Assembly: GCF_900116205.1 (NCBI RefSeq)
Contig: NZ_FOZS01000001.1
Location: forward strand, 744,001 to 808,000
Direction of reading: 5' to 3'
DNA from: Halostagnicola kamekurae
Lineage (GTDB): Archaea; Halobacteriota; Halobacteria; Halobacteriales; Natrialbaceae
Length of the DNA: 64,000 nucleotides
Each line of letters begins with the position of its first letter. Position 1 is the first letter of the stretch. Below are positions 38,585-47,390 of this stretch, piece after piece. Made by a program: the position numbers and the translations under genes. The notes beneath the pieces are model-generated. The model was not told where the DNA came from. It saw only the letters and a list, made by a program, of their open reading frames with translations, and ran no database searches.

Positions 38585-39646
38585 TCAGGAGATGACGCCG
38601 GTCGTCGTGGCGACCTCTCGAGCGGCCTCCTCGTTCATGCCGTCGCCGAGGATGGTGTACCGGTCGCGGATCGCGTGACAGGTCGTCAGCGCCTCTATGA
38701 CGGTCTCGTCGTCGATGCCGAGTTCTGCCGCGGTCGTCGGCGCGTCGATGCTGTCGAGCGCGTCCCTGATGTCCTGCCAGAGACCGCGCTCGCCGTCGTG
38801 GAGGTAGGCGGTCATGATCGAGCCGACGCCGACTTGGTGGCCGTGGAGGGCGGCGTCGGGAGCGAGCCTGTCGAGCTGGTGGGAAAAGAGGTGTTCGGCG
38901 CCGCTTGCGGGTCTCGAGGAGCCGGCGATGGACATCGCTACGCCCGAGGAGACCAGCGCCTTGGTGACGATCCAGGCCGACTCCTCGAGGCCGGGGCGGA
39001 CGTGATCAGCGTTGTCGACGAGGATCTCTGCGGTCATCTCCGCGAGCGCGCCGGCGAAGCCCGAGTACTCGACGTTCTTGAGCCGGTGGGCGAGCCGCCA
39101 GTCCATCACGGCGGTGTAGTTCGAGATGATGTCCGCACAACCGGCGGTCGTGAGCTCCCAGGGGGCGTCCGCGAGGAGTTCGGTGTCGGCGACGACCGCG
39201 AGCGGCGGTTCGGCGGCGACGCTGTGGCGCGTATCGCCGTCCGGCACCGAGCCGCGGTTGCTGACGATGCCGTCGTGGCTCGCCGCCGTCGGAACCGAGC
39301 AAAAACCCATCTCGAGGTGGTGGCTGGCCATCTTCGCGATATCGATCGCCTTTCCGCCGCCGATGCCGACGAGGTAGGCGGCTTCCTCGGCTTCGGCCGT
39401 CTCGATAACTTCCTCGACGGCTTCGAAGCTCGCCCGCTCGACGGTCACGACGGCCGGCTCGATCCCCGCCGCCTCGAGGTCGGCGGCGATCGGTTCCGCA
39501 GCGATCGAACGCGGCGTCGGACTCGTCACGAAAAGCGGCCGACCCCGGAGGTGGAGGTCGTCGACGACCTCGAGAAACTGCGAGCGAACGCCCTTGCCGA
39601 CGACGACGTTTCGCGGCAGGCGAATCCACGTCGACTTATCGAACAT
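38585..39646 (-). CDS. egsA: sn-Glycerol-1-phosphate dehydrogenase
   Basis: This enzyme reduces dihydroxyacetone phosphate to sn-glycerol-1-phosphate, setting the stereochemistry of archaeal membrane lipids. The 353-residue length matches archaeal EgsA. The NAD(P)-binding motif is VGIGGGKAIDIAKM (about residue 93). VPTAASHDGIVSNRGSV binds phosphate. The metal site is formed by Asp in AGCADIISNY and His in GAEHLFSHQLD and HGHQVGVGS. It is a member of the iron/zinc alcohol dehydrogenase superfamily. It follows the FkbM gene by 57 bp on the same strand, but the functional link is weak. Confidence 0.94.
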   Translation of the reverse strand: MFDKSTWIRLPRNVVVGKGVRSQFLEVVDDLHLRGRPLFVTSPTPRSIAAEPIAADLEAAGIEPAVVTVERASFEAVEEVIETAEAEEAAYLVGIGGGKAIDIAKMASHHLEMGFCSVPTAASHDGIVSNRGSVPDGDTRHSVAAEPPLAVVADTELLADAPWELTTAGCADIISNYTAVMDWRLAHRLKNVEYSGFAGALAEMTAEILVDNADHVRPGLEESAWIVTKALVSSGVAMSIAGSSRPASGAEHLFSHQLDRLAPDAALHGHQVGVGSIMTAYLHDGERGLWQDIRDALDSIDAPTTAAELGIDDETVIEALTTCHAIRDRYTILGDGMNEEAAREVATTTGVIS

Positions 39647-39703
39647 ATCTCTGTGGAGGGTGGCCGCGATATAAAGGCGTTCTCGTCGCGAACGAAGTCC
39701 GGC

Positions 39704-40492
39704 TCACTCGAGGGCCGTCGCTTTGACGTGAAAGTCGGGGCCTCGATCCGCGAGCGTCTCGACGGCGAAGCCGAGGTCGCGGAACGACTCGAGGAATCCA
39801 TCGACCGAGGAGCCGTGGTCCTCGACCGACGGCCGCGTGTCCGCGGGACGGTGAACCTCACAGTAGACGATCCGGCAGCGATCGTCGGCCAGCGTTTCGG
39901 CCATCCCGTCGACCACGCGCGGTTCGGCTCCTTCCACGTCGATCTTTGCGACGGTCGGCTGTGGTAGCCCCTCGTCGACGAGGCCGTCGCCAGTGCGGGC
40001 GGGCACCGATATCGCACCGCCGCCGGTCGCGGAGCTGTCGGGATCGAGCGTGAGCGTTTCGTCGGCGTCCCACACCGCACACTCGTGTACCTGACCGTCG
40101 ACCTCGTTTCGTTCGAGGTTCGCCCGACCCTGCCGGACGGTGTGTGGGGTCGGCTCGAACGCCTCGACGCGGCGGGCCCGCTGGCCGGCGAGACTCGAGT
40201 GAAACCCGATGTGCGCGCCGACGTCCCAGAACACGTCCGACGCCTCGAGTTCCGAGAGCAGGTCCCGAACCATGATTCGCTCGCCCCTATCGAAGATCCG
40301 GAGCGATCGCGCGGCGCGACCGCGGGTGTCGAAGGTCGCTTCGACGCCGTCGATCTCGAACGTCCGCGACTTGCGAGCGCGCCAGTACGCCGTCGCGGCC
40401 CGCCTGCGGAGGCTGCGAAACGCCGTTGCCGAGAGCGCCGCGAGGCCGTCGTTCCGGTACGTATCGACGGCACGGTGGATCGGCGATGCCAT
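39704..40492 (-). CDS. FkbM-type SAM-dependent methyltransferase
   Basis: The 262-residue protein has motif I VFWDVGAHIGFHSSLAG (about residue 90), RVEAFEPTPHTVRQGRANLE (motif II) and VAKIDVEGAEPRVVDGMAE (the FkbM KxDVEGxE signature). FkbM proteins usually O-methylate sugars or polyketides, and in haloarchaea they commonly act on S-layer or lipid-linked glycans. The adjacent epimerase on the same strand, 247 bp upstream, is consistent with glycan modification. The ATG at 40492 is preferred to the GTG at 40498. Confidence 0.82.
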   Translation of the reverse strand: MASPIHRAVDTYRNDGLAALSATAFRSLRRRAATAYWRARKSRTFEIDGVEATFDTRGRAARSLRIFDRGERIMVRDLLSELEASDVFWDVGAHIGFHSSLAGQRARRVEAFEPTPHTVRQGRANLERNEVDGQVHECAVWDADETLTLDPDSSATGGGAISVPARTGDGLVDEGLPQPTVAKIDVEGAEPRVVDGMAETLADDRCRIVYCEVHRPADTRPSVEDHGSSVDGFLESFRDLGFAVETLADRGPDFHVKATALE

Positions 40493-40739
40493 GCTCACCC
40501 CACGCTCAAACGCTGCAATAAGGGTTTTCGTATCAATTCAATTATCTATATGTTAAGTGAGTTGTGAACGCGTAAACGTTCGATCCCTCGATCGCGGGTC
40601 GTTGAGAGAATCGGAATCGACATCGCACGTTCGCTGCCGATTCCCATGTAGGCGTCGGTGTGCCGCGGTATCTGGGCGATATCGCCCGAGTTCGAGAAGC
40701 CGGATCGTCCGCCCCGGCTCGAGTCGCCACCGATCCCTC

Positions 40740-41729
40740 TCACATCGTCTCGAGAATCCCGAGGACCCGTTCTTCCGCTTCTCGCCCCGGGTCGTGGTCC
40801 GCTCCGTCGCGATCGCTCTCGCGGTGGTCGGCGACTGACCGGTCGATCGCGGTCGAAAGCGGCGTCGACTCCCAACCCAGACCGGCGAGTTTCGCCGTCG
40901 AAAGGACGTGGGGATAGGATCGATAGAACGGGAAGTCGGCGGGTTCGAGTTCGCCGGCCTCGAGTTCACGGCGACCCGCGTCGACGACCTCGACCGACGT
41001 GTCCAGCGCCGACGCGATCAGCTCGATCGATTCCCCGAGTGTGACGAGTCGCCGGTCACCGACGTTGTAGGCCTCGCCCGGCTCGCCGCGCTCGGCGACG
41101 ATCCGCAGCGCGCTGGCGACGTCTTCGACGTAGGCCCGGTGCCAGACGTTCGTCCCGTCGCCGGGGACGAGGACCCGATCGTACTCGTTCACGCGGTCGA
41201 TCCAGAAGTCCAGCCGTTCGGTGTAATCGTGGGGCCCGTAGACGATGCAGGGTCTGACCGACATGGCGTTGACGCCGCGCTCTGCGGCCGCGAACACCGC
41301 CCGGTCGCCCTCGGCCTTTCGATTCCCGTATGTTTCGCTCGAGTCGTCGGTCTCCTGATCGGTCGTGCAGGGCTCGAGGGCCGTCTCGCCCTCTCGCTTC
41401 GGAATCTCCTCGCTCCCGTAGGCCGCGCCGCTCGAGACGTAGACGTACGCGTCGACGTCGGCGAACAGCCGCGTCGCCGCGCGCACGTCCTTCGGGTGGT
41501 AGGCGACGCAATCGAAGACGGCGTCGGGGTCGACGTCCGCAGCAGCGGCCTCGAGCGCCGAATCGTTCGTCCGGTCGCCCTCGCGATGGGTGACCCGGTC
41601 GTCGTCCGCGAACGGGTCGTCGCGAGTCCCGCGAGTGAATATCGTCACGTCGTAGTGGTGCTCGAGCAGTTCCTCGACGAGGTGGCGGCCGATAAAGCGA
41701 GTGCCGCCGATAACGAGTGCGCGTTCCAT
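40740..41729 (-). CDS. NAD-dependent epimerase/dehydratase (extended SDR)
   Basis: The 329-residue Rossmann protein begins MERALVIGGTRFIGRHLVEE (GxxGxxG). YVYVSSGAAYG holds the active-site Ser, ETYGNRKAEGD has the Tyr-x-x-x-Lys pair, and VRPCIVYGPHDYTERLDFW is the sugar-nucleotide-binding segment. It probably acts on a nucleoside diphosphate sugar. The last 35 residues are acidic. The ATG at 41729 is clear; the longer ORF to 41831 is shadow. It lies upstream of the FkbM gene. Confidence 0.85.
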   Translation of the reverse strand: MERALVIGGTRFIGRHLVEELLEHHYDVTIFTRGTRDDPFADDDRVTHREGDRTNDSALEAAAADVDPDAVFDCVAYHPKDVRAATRLFADVDAYVYVSSGAAYGSEEIPKREGETALEPCTTDQETDDSSETYGNRKAEGDRAVFAAAERGVNAMSVRPCIVYGPHDYTERLDFWIDRVNEYDRVLVPGDGTNVWHRAYVEDVASALRIVAERGEPGEAYNVGDRRLVTLGESIELIASALDTSVEVVDAGRRELEAGELEPADFPFYRSYPHVLSTAKLAGLGWESTPLSTAIDRSVADHRESDRDGADHDPGREAEERVLGILETM

Positions 41730-41885
41730 GGGTTTTCTCAGGGCCGTCACCGGGAAAACAGTAGTGAAGGCCGCCGACGAGGTGTGAGGATTTGGGTTAA
41801 CGCCACTGGTTTCCCCAGAGGTGACAAACATTCACATCCATGTTCCTGCGAGCGAATGTCCCGTCTGAACATGGTGGGACTTTCT

Positions 41886-42245
41886 ATGAACGTCAACACG
41901 CAGACCATCTCGACCGAGACAGTACTCCATTTGGTCGCCGACCCCCGGCGACGAACCATCCTCCACCAACTCCGCGAGAACGGTGGTGTCATCGAAATCG
42001 AAGCCCTCGCCGACGTCGTCGCCGAGCGGACCGCTCGGTCGAGTCCGATCGAGGAGACCGACCCGCCGACTGCGAGAACAGATGACCAGCGACTCACTCG
42101 AGCCGAACTCCATCACACCCACCTGCCGAAGTTAGCCGATGCCGGCGTTATAGAGTACGATAGCCGAACCGGGACCGTCAGGTACCGCTCTCACGACCGG
42201 GTCGAAGCGCTCCTCGGATTCGTCTCGAGGCGACTCGAAGAGTAG
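41886..42245 (+). CDS. Winged-helix regulator, DUF7344-like, 119 aa
   Basis: The protein has a small winged-helix pattern: VLHLVADPRRRTILHQLREN, then VIEIEALADVVAE as helix 2, a charged linker, and AELHHTHLPKLADAGVIEY as the recognition helix plus a wing (SRTGTVRYR). The DPRRRTIL and LPKL.DAG.I elements match the haloarchaeal DUF7344/ArsR-like family. Three ATGs are in frame (41856, 41871, 41886), and 41886 is chosen only as the shortest that keeps the domain. Effector-binding residues are absent, so it is probably a simple repressor. The stop abuts a set of 27-bp repeats. Confidence 0.68.
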   Translation: MNVNTQTISTETVLHLVADPRRRTILHQLRENGGVIEIEALADVVAERTARSSPIEETDPPTARTDDQRLTRAELHHTHLPKLADAGVIEYDSRTGTVRYRSHDRVEALLGFVSRRLEE

Positions 42246-42256
42246 TTGCTGCGGTA

Positions 42257-42365
42257 GTGACCTCGAAGCGTAGTCGTCGCGTTGGTGACTCGAGTAGTAG
42301 CGGCTGAGTTCGTGGCTCGAGTACCAGCGGCTGAGTCAGTGACTCGAATAGTAGTTGGCGAGTTA
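42257..42365. repeat. Four imperfect 27-bp tandem repeats at a 3'-3' junction
   Basis: Copies begin at 42257 (28 bp), 42285, 42312 and 42339. The consensus starts GTGACTCGAGTAGTAGCGGC and ends TGAGTN. They lie between the stop of the 41886 gene and the stop of the convergent TrmB-like gene at 42403. Confidence 0.8.
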
Positions 42366-42402
42366 GTGCTCCCACAGCGCCAACCGTGTCTTCGACGGTG
42401 AC

Positions 42403-43200
42403 TCAATCGTCTCTGTTTCCGTCGAGTTGCCACGTGAATATCGCCTTCAGAACCATTACCAGACTGTTCGTCTCACCCATCCCCCAGATCGCCGTCTCGT
42501 CGCGACGTTCGGACGTCTCTGTCCCGTCTTCGTCCACGAGGACGCTCGCCAGCGTCTTCTCTTGATCGATCATCGAAAGGCGTCCGGCGGGCATATCCGA
42601 CCAGTCCCACAGCGAGTCGAACGGTTCGGCGTTCGGAATCGACTGGCGAATCTCAGCGGTCGCAGCCGGCGACATCCCCGCAACCCGAATCGTAACGCCC
42701 CGATCAGACGCCGCCCGAAGCGCGTCGGTGAGCTTCTCACAGAGAAGGGCTTCGACGGTCATGTACACGATTTCGTCCGTCGCCTCCTCGATGAACGACA
42801 GGAGCCGTTCGGTGATCGTTTCCCGTCCCGTCACGGTCCAGACGCCTCGTTGTTCCGACGACAGCGTTTTCGGCTCGAGCGAATCGAGCGCGTCCGTCAA
42901 TTCGTTCGCTCGGTGGACGTAGTCCTGCTTGAACCGCCGGCCGGCGGTCTCCGCGGAGATGGCGACGAATCGTTTGGGACTCGAGTGCTGTACGTCGACG
43001 AGGCCGCGGTCGCGCAACTCCGCGGCTGCATCGTACACGCGGGTTCGTGGGACCTCGGAGACGTCGCTTACGTCTTGAGCCGTTCCGTCGCCGAGGCTGA
43101 CGAGCGCGACGAACGTCCGGGCCGCGTAGGTGCTCAGTCCGAACGCCTCGAGTTGCGTCGTGGCGCGAGACGCCGGTTCGTCTCCCGTATTATGGGACAT
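42403..43200 (-). CDS. TrmB-family transcriptional regulator A
   Basis: Residues 15-90 form the TrmB winged helix: EAFGLSTYAARTFVALVSLG, then the recognition region SEVPRTRVYDAAAELRDRGL and the wing VQHSSPKRF. A short coiled coil (about 95-115) leads to a 150-residue effector/PLD-like domain (GVWTVTGRETITERLLSFIE, EIVYMTVEALL). TrmB regulators often bind sugars, but the sugar residues of the canonical domain are not evident. It is divergent from a paralogue at 43569 with 368 bp between starts. The start is ATG at 43200. Confidence 0.85.
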   Translation of the reverse strand: MSHNTGDEPASRATTQLEAFGLSTYAARTFVALVSLGDGTAQDVSDVSEVPRTRVYDAAAELRDRGLVDVQHSSPKRFVAISAETAGRRFKQDYVHRANELTDALDSLEPKTLSSEQRGVWTVTGRETITERLLSFIEEATDEIVYMTVEALLCEKLTDALRAASDRGVTIRVAGMSPAATAEIRQSIPNAEPFDSLWDWSDMPAGRLSMIDQEKTLASVLVDEDGTETSERRDETAIWGMGETNSLVMVLKAIFTWQLDGNRDD

Positions 43201-43568
43201 AATCGAAATGGGTCGTCAGTACGGAAATCTCCCCGAGGGGAGTCCGGTACACGGCGACAGCGTGGTTGGGACCCTGCTTGAAGCCGCGTACCGGTTCCCA
43301 CTTCACAGTCACTCCGTAAATATCTGTTGTGATTATCTGAGTGAAACCGCTGACCGATTCGTTCGATCGCCGCACACTCGAGGCCCATGTCGAGTTCGCA
43401 CGTTGTATCAAGACCGTCGCTTGGGCCCGGAAACGGATCGTCTCTGGGGTTCGTAGCAGACCGGACCAAAATGGCTATTCCGTGAGACCGTGCCAAGCGG
43501 AAGGTGTTTTCACGTGGAGCGGTAAACGGTACTCAGCTACTGGGCGACCGGTGGCGGGGTTGGGACCC
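43201..43568. other. Divergent promoter region between two TrmB paralogues
   Basis: There are 368 bp without a convincing gene. A minus-strand frame (43190-43411) overlaps regulator A's start, but its codon use is mixed and it is not accepted. An AT-rich centre (GTAAATATCTG, about 43316-43326) is the best TATA candidate. Confidence 0.45.
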
Positions 43569-44399
43569 ATGGATGAGCTATCGAACCACGAAGAGGCAGT
43601 CGAACTGCTCCAACAGCTCGGGCTACAGGAGTACGAAGCGAAGGCTTTCGTAGCATTGACCCGTCTCCAGCAGGGGACTGCAAAGGAGATCAGCGAAGTT
43701 TCGGACGTTCCCCGCACTCGAGTGTACGATGCGGTGCGAGTACTCGAATCGAGCGGACTGGTCGAGATCCAACACTCGAACCCGCAGCGATTTCGGGCCG
43801 TTTCCGTCGGCGAAGCGGCCGACACGCTCCAGCAAAAATACGACTCGCGGACGGACTCGCTTCGAGACACGCTCGAGGCGATCGATTCGGTGTCCACGAA
43901 CGCCGAAACGGACGTCACCCACGAGGTGTGGTCGCTGTCGGGAACGGCCGGGATCACGAGTCGGACACAGCAACTGATCGACGACGCCGATCAGGAACTG
44001 GTCTTCGTCCTCGGGGACGAGGACATTTTCACCGAACAACTCATCGGGCGGCTCCGAGCGGCCCAGCAACGCGGTGTCACCGTCATTATCGGGACGACGG
44101 CGGAGTCGATCCGCGAACGGGTACAGGATGAACTACCGGGAACCCAGGTCTTCGTTTCGGGTCTCGCGTGGCTTTCGGGCTCTCTCTGGTCGGGCGACGA
44201 TACCGAAATCAGCCGGCTACTTCTGGTCGATCAGAGTTCGATTCTGGTGAGTACCTTCCACGAGTCGTCGTCGGGCGAACACGAACGCGAGCAGGCGGTC
44301 TTCGGCCGCGGGTTCGATAACGGACTCGTCGCGATCGCTCGCCGCCTGATGGCGACCGGGTTGCCCGCCGTCGAGGACCCCGGTACCGGCGAGACGTAA
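43569..44399 (+). CDS. TrmB-family transcriptional regulator B
   Basis: This 276-residue paralogue of the 42403 gene shares QLGLQEYEAKAFVALTRLQ, the signature PRTRVYDAVRVLESSGLVE and wing IQHSNPQRFRAVS. It has a coiled-coil linker and a C-terminal domain beginning HEVWSLSGTAGITSRTQQLI with ADQELVFVLGDE. Shared order and motifs make local duplication likely. No transporter or sugar gene is adjacent, so its target is unknown. The ATG at 43569 is the domain-consistent start; the frame continues upstream as shadow. Confidence 0.85.
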   Translation: MDELSNHEEAVELLQQLGLQEYEAKAFVALTRLQQGTAKEISEVSDVPRTRVYDAVRVLESSGLVEIQHSNPQRFRAVSVGEAADTLQQKYDSRTDSLRDTLEAIDSVSTNAETDVTHEVWSLSGTAGITSRTQQLIDDADQELVFVLGDEDIFTEQLIGRLRAAQQRGVTVIIGTTAESIRERVQDELPGTQVFVSGLAWLSGSLWSGDDTEISRLLLVDQSSILVSTFHESSSGEHEREQAVFGRGFDNGLVAIARRLMATGLPAVEDPGTGET

Positions 44400-44472
44400 C
44401 CCATCGCCCGAACCGGGACTCGACCGAACCGACTCCGTTTTTGCCGTCGGAACCGACCGTCGACTCGAACGC

Positions 44473-44907
44473 ATGCGTGGAACCTACGTTCTCGTTCTCG
44501 CCCTCGAGCGGCCGACGACTCTCGAGGTCGGGTCGCTGGGATCGCTCGCGTTCGACGCCGGAACCTACGCCTACGTCGGCAGCGCGTTCGGCCCCGGCGG
44601 GTTCGCTCGCGTGGATCGCCACGCCGAACTCGCCCGGGGTGAGCGCGAGACGCGCCACTGGCACGTCGACTATCTGCTCGGGTGCCCCGACGCGAGCCTC
44701 GAGAACCCCGTCTTCTTTCCGGACGAACGACGAGAGTGCGAACTCGCCCGATCGATCCCCGGCGATCAGGTTCGGGGGTTCGGTTCGTCGGACTGTGAGT
44801 GTGCGGGACATCTCATCGACGCGCCGCCTGATCGCGACGTTCTCGAAGCGTTACTCGAGAGCGGTGGGTGTCTCGAGGCTCCGTCGAGCGAATCCGACGC
44901 CTCCTGA
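44473..44907 (+). CDS. DUF123 / GIY-YIG-like nuclease domain protein
   Basis: The 144-residue protein begins MRGTYVLVLALERPTTLEVG and then has AGTYAYVGSAFGPGGFARVDRHA, the GxYxYvGSA... pattern of the DUF123 branch of GIY-YIG nucleases. RETRHWHVDYLLG follows, and C-terminal CECAGHLID may add a metal or structural Cys pair. DUF123 domains are often fused to endonuclease III; here it stands alone. It may cut DNA, but the catalytic residues are not all certain. Confidence 0.82.
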   Translation: MRGTYVLVLALERPTTLEVGSLGSLAFDAGTYAYVGSAFGPGGFARVDRHAELARGERETRHWHVDYLLGCPDASLENPVFFPDERRECELARSIPGDQVRGFGSSDCECAGHLIDAPPDRDVLEALLESGGCLEAPSSESDAS

Positions 44908-44942
44908 CGGTCCGGGCGACGGTGTGGTGTCCTGACTGTGAT

Positions 44943-45001
44943 GGCGGGAGATGGACCTCCTCGACCCTATGGCGGAGGCGGCGGGAGATGGACCTCCTCG
45001 A
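44943..45001. repeat. Duplicated 22-bp segment at the 3' end of a response regulator gene
   Basis: GGCGGGAGATGGACCTCCTC plus GA occurs at 44943-44964 and again at 44980-45001 (period 37). The second copy is inside the coding region and the first just beyond the stop, so the gene's 3' end has been copied. Confidence 0.8.
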
Positions 45002-45413
45002 ACCAGAACGACTCGATCGTTTCGACCATCTCAATGAACTCCTCGGGGCAGTCCGGTTTCGTGAGGTACGCGTTGGCGGACAGTTCGTAGCTCCTGAGGA
45101 CGTCCTCGTCGGCGTTCGAACTCGTGAGGACGAGGACCGGAATCCGAGGGCGCTCGTCGTTCCGTCTGAGTTCCTCGAGGACCGCGAACCCGTCTGTCTT
45201 CGGGAGGTTGAGATCGAGCAACAGCAGTTGCGGGTACGGCCTCGAGTCGCCACACCCGTCCAGATACGACAGGGTTTCGTCGCCGTTTTTCACGCACTCT
45301 ATCGTCGCATCGAACGTGGACCGCTCGAACGCTTCCCGCGTCAGCCGCACGTCTCCGGGATTGTCTTCGACGAGGAGGATCGTCGGTGGCTGCGGCGGGT
45401 ACGAGTCCTTCAC
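44967..45413 (-). CDS. Receiver-only response regulator
   Basis: The 148-residue protein is a single REC domain. Acidic pocket residues lie in VEDNPG (16-20), the phospho-acceptor is Asp67 (LLLLDLNLPKTDG), and Thr in VLVLTSSNADE and Lys in AYLTKPDCPEEF complete the site. There is no output domain; haloarchaeal receiver-only proteins usually pass phosphoryl groups to other signal proteins. The start is GTG at 45413. The tail is unusual: VHLPPPPP, created by a Pro-coding segment that is duplicated just past the stop. Confidence 0.88.
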   Translation of the reverse strand: MKDSYPPQPPTILLVEDNPGDVRLTREAFERSTFDATIECVKNGDETLSYLDGCGDSRPYPQLLLLDLNLPKTDGFAVLEELRRNDERPRIPVLVLTSSNADEDVLRSYELSANAYLTKPDCPEEFIEMVETIESFWFEEVHLPPPPP

Positions 45414-45637
45414 ACCGATCGTTCGGTCGGTATGGACCTAAGAGTGACTACTACATACTTTGGAGAATTCGAATTCCGCTCTCGAAACAGTCGCTGACGA
45501 CTCTCACGAGTCGTGTTGCTGTTTCTCTATCCGTGTTACACTTCCGTACACAAACGAGCGCGTGGCTGTAACGCTCCGCGCTCGAGAGCACGATCGCTGA
45601 GCCGGCGTCTATCGGCTGTAATACGGTGATTGGGGAC

Positions 45638-47251
45638 CTACCCGGATGCAACTGCCGGTCGTGCGCCGATCGACGCCGGGGTCTCGGTCTGGGTGGTGCT
45701 CGTCGAGCCGTCCGATTCCTCGATGATGTACCGCTGGCCGACCATCGGATCGAGAAGCCTGTCGACGGGGGCGTGGTCGTCCGTCAACACCGGCGTATCG
45801 CCGGTTTCGGGTTCGTCCATGTAGTTGTCGATGGCCGGCTCGAGGTCGACGGGCAGATCGCGCTCGTCATTTCGACGCTGTAACTCCGCCTGCGTGAAGT
45901 CGGTTTCCTCGTTCGTCGCGACGAGTTCGATGTTCTGTATACTGTTCGAGCTCGACGTTCGGAAGCTATAGACGTCGGGGAAGGCCTGCTCGGCCGTCTT
46001 GTACTGGGCCCGGTAGAACTCCCCCGCGGAGCCGCTCGGCCCGGAGATGACGTTCGCGAGGAGGATACCGTCGTCGGTCAGCCGATCGGAGATCAGTTCC
46101 ATGAACTCGACGGTCGTCAGGTGGAAGGGGACCTGCTCTTTCTTGTAGGCGTCGAGGACGATCACGTCGTATTTGTCGTCGGGTGCATCCTTGAGGAAGC
46201 GTCGGCCATCCTCCTCGTAGCTGGTCATGTTCTCGCCGTGCTCGAGTCGGAAGTACTCCTCTGCGGCATCGGTCACTTCGCCGTCTATTTCGACGACATC
46301 GACGTCGACGTCGTACTCGTCTTTAAACTCCTTCGGACCGGTATACCCGCCCCCGCCGATGAACAGGACATTGTCTACTTCGTCCATGTCGTCGGTCATC
46401 GCCATCGGGAGGTTGAAGTACTTCGTGTACTCGAAGACGTGTCGATCCGGCTCCTCGAGGTCCATCGCGCTGTGTCTGGCCCCGTCTAGGTACATGGTTC
46501 GGATCTCCCCGTCGTCGATCACCTCGAGTTGCTGCTGGTCGGTCTGGGTCTGGTAGACCACGTCGCCCCTGTGGTCGAACGCGCTCACGCTGCCGACCAG
46601 CGAGCCGACCAGCAGCAGGGAGACGACCACCGCCGTGCCGGTCGTGGATCGGGAGACGTCGGGGAGCGTGATCGCGAACGCGGTCGCGACGAGGAGAAAG
46701 CCAAACAGCAGGCTGATCGTCTCGATACTGAACTCGGGAATCAACACGAACGTCGTGGCCGTGCTCCCGAGGATACTCCCGATGGTGCCGACGGCGTAGA
46801 CGTGTCCCGAGGCTTCGCCGATCCCCTCTTTGTGGCTGAGTTCCGCCGCGTACGGGCTGATAAAGCCGAGCAGGTACGTCGGCGGACCGAACAGAGCGGT
46901 GACCGCCGGCAGGGACGCGTAGCGCGCGCCGAGCGGTATCGTCGACGTGTAGGTCAAGAGCAGATCGCTCCCGTAGATCAACACGGCGATATAGATCGCG
47001 GTCCCGAAGAGGATCCACGACATCTCTCGAGTGGTCGCACGCTTTGCTCGCCTCCCGCCCTGCCAGTAGCCGAGACTGAGCGCGGCCAGACAGACGGTGA
47101 TGATGCTGCCCCAGGTGTAAATGCTGCTTCCGAACTGGGGAGCGATAACTCGGCCCGCGAGGATCTCGATACCCATACTCACGATACCCGAGACGAAAAC
47201 CGCGATCTCGGGTTTCGACAACCGGTACGGCGCGAGCGACCGAACGTCCAT
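45638..47251 (-). CDS. Membrane protein fused to spermidine-synthase-like domain
   Basis: Residues 1-220 carry about seven membrane spans (for example EIAVFVSGIVSMGIEILAGR, then SIIYTWG-like SSIYTWGSIITVCLAALS). Residues 245-470 form a Rossmann methyltransferase-like spermidine synthase domain. That domain contains NVLFIGGGGYTGPKEF (motif I), VEIDGEVTDAAEEYF and YDVIVLDAYKKEQVPFHL (the usual DxYD/E region). The C-terminal 65 residues are a Thr/Ser-rich tail. Such fusions are widespread; whether they transfer aminopropyl groups is unproven. The ATG at 47251 (MDVRSLAPYR) is preferred over the TTG at 47257. Confidence 0.85.
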   Translation of the reverse strand: MDVRSLAPYRLSKPEIAVFVSGIVSMGIEILAGRVIAPQFGSSIYTWGSIITVCLAALSLGYWQGGRRAKRATTREMSWILFGTAIYIAVLIYGSDLLLTYTSTIPLGARYASLPAVTALFGPPTYLLGFISPYAAELSHKEGIGEASGHVYAVGTIGSILGSTATTFVLIPEFSIETISLLFGFLLVATAFAITLPDVSRSTTGTAVVVSLLLVGSLVGSVSAFDHRGDVVYQTQTDQQQLEVIDDGEIRTMYLDGARHSAMDLEEPDRHVFEYTKYFNLPMAMTDDMDEVDNVLFIGGGGYTGPKEFKDEYDVDVDVVEIDGEVTDAAEEYFRLEHGENMTSYEEDGRRFLKDAPDDKYDVIVLDAYKKEQVPFHLTTVEFMELISDRLTDDGILLANVISGPSGSAGEFYRAQYKTAEQAFPDVYSFRTSSSNSIQNIELVATNEETDFTQAELQRRNDERDLPVDLEPAIDNYMDEPETGDTPVLTDDHAPVDRLLDPMVGQRYIIEESDGSTSTTQTETPASIGARPAVASG

Positions 47252-47390
47252 TGTCAATTCTCACTCGCCCCGTCGTTGTGTACTTGTTGGAAGTGGCATC
47301 CGCGAGGTACCTCTGCGATCGGGGCTGCCGTCGCTCACGAACCGGTGGAGTGGGGCTGCGATGAGAACCTATCGTGCGGCTCGAGGCCGG

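Noticed and set aside
43190-43411. 73-codon minus frame ahead of TrmB regulator A
   Set aside because: Mixed third-position bases and overlap with the regulator start; more likely promoter DNA.
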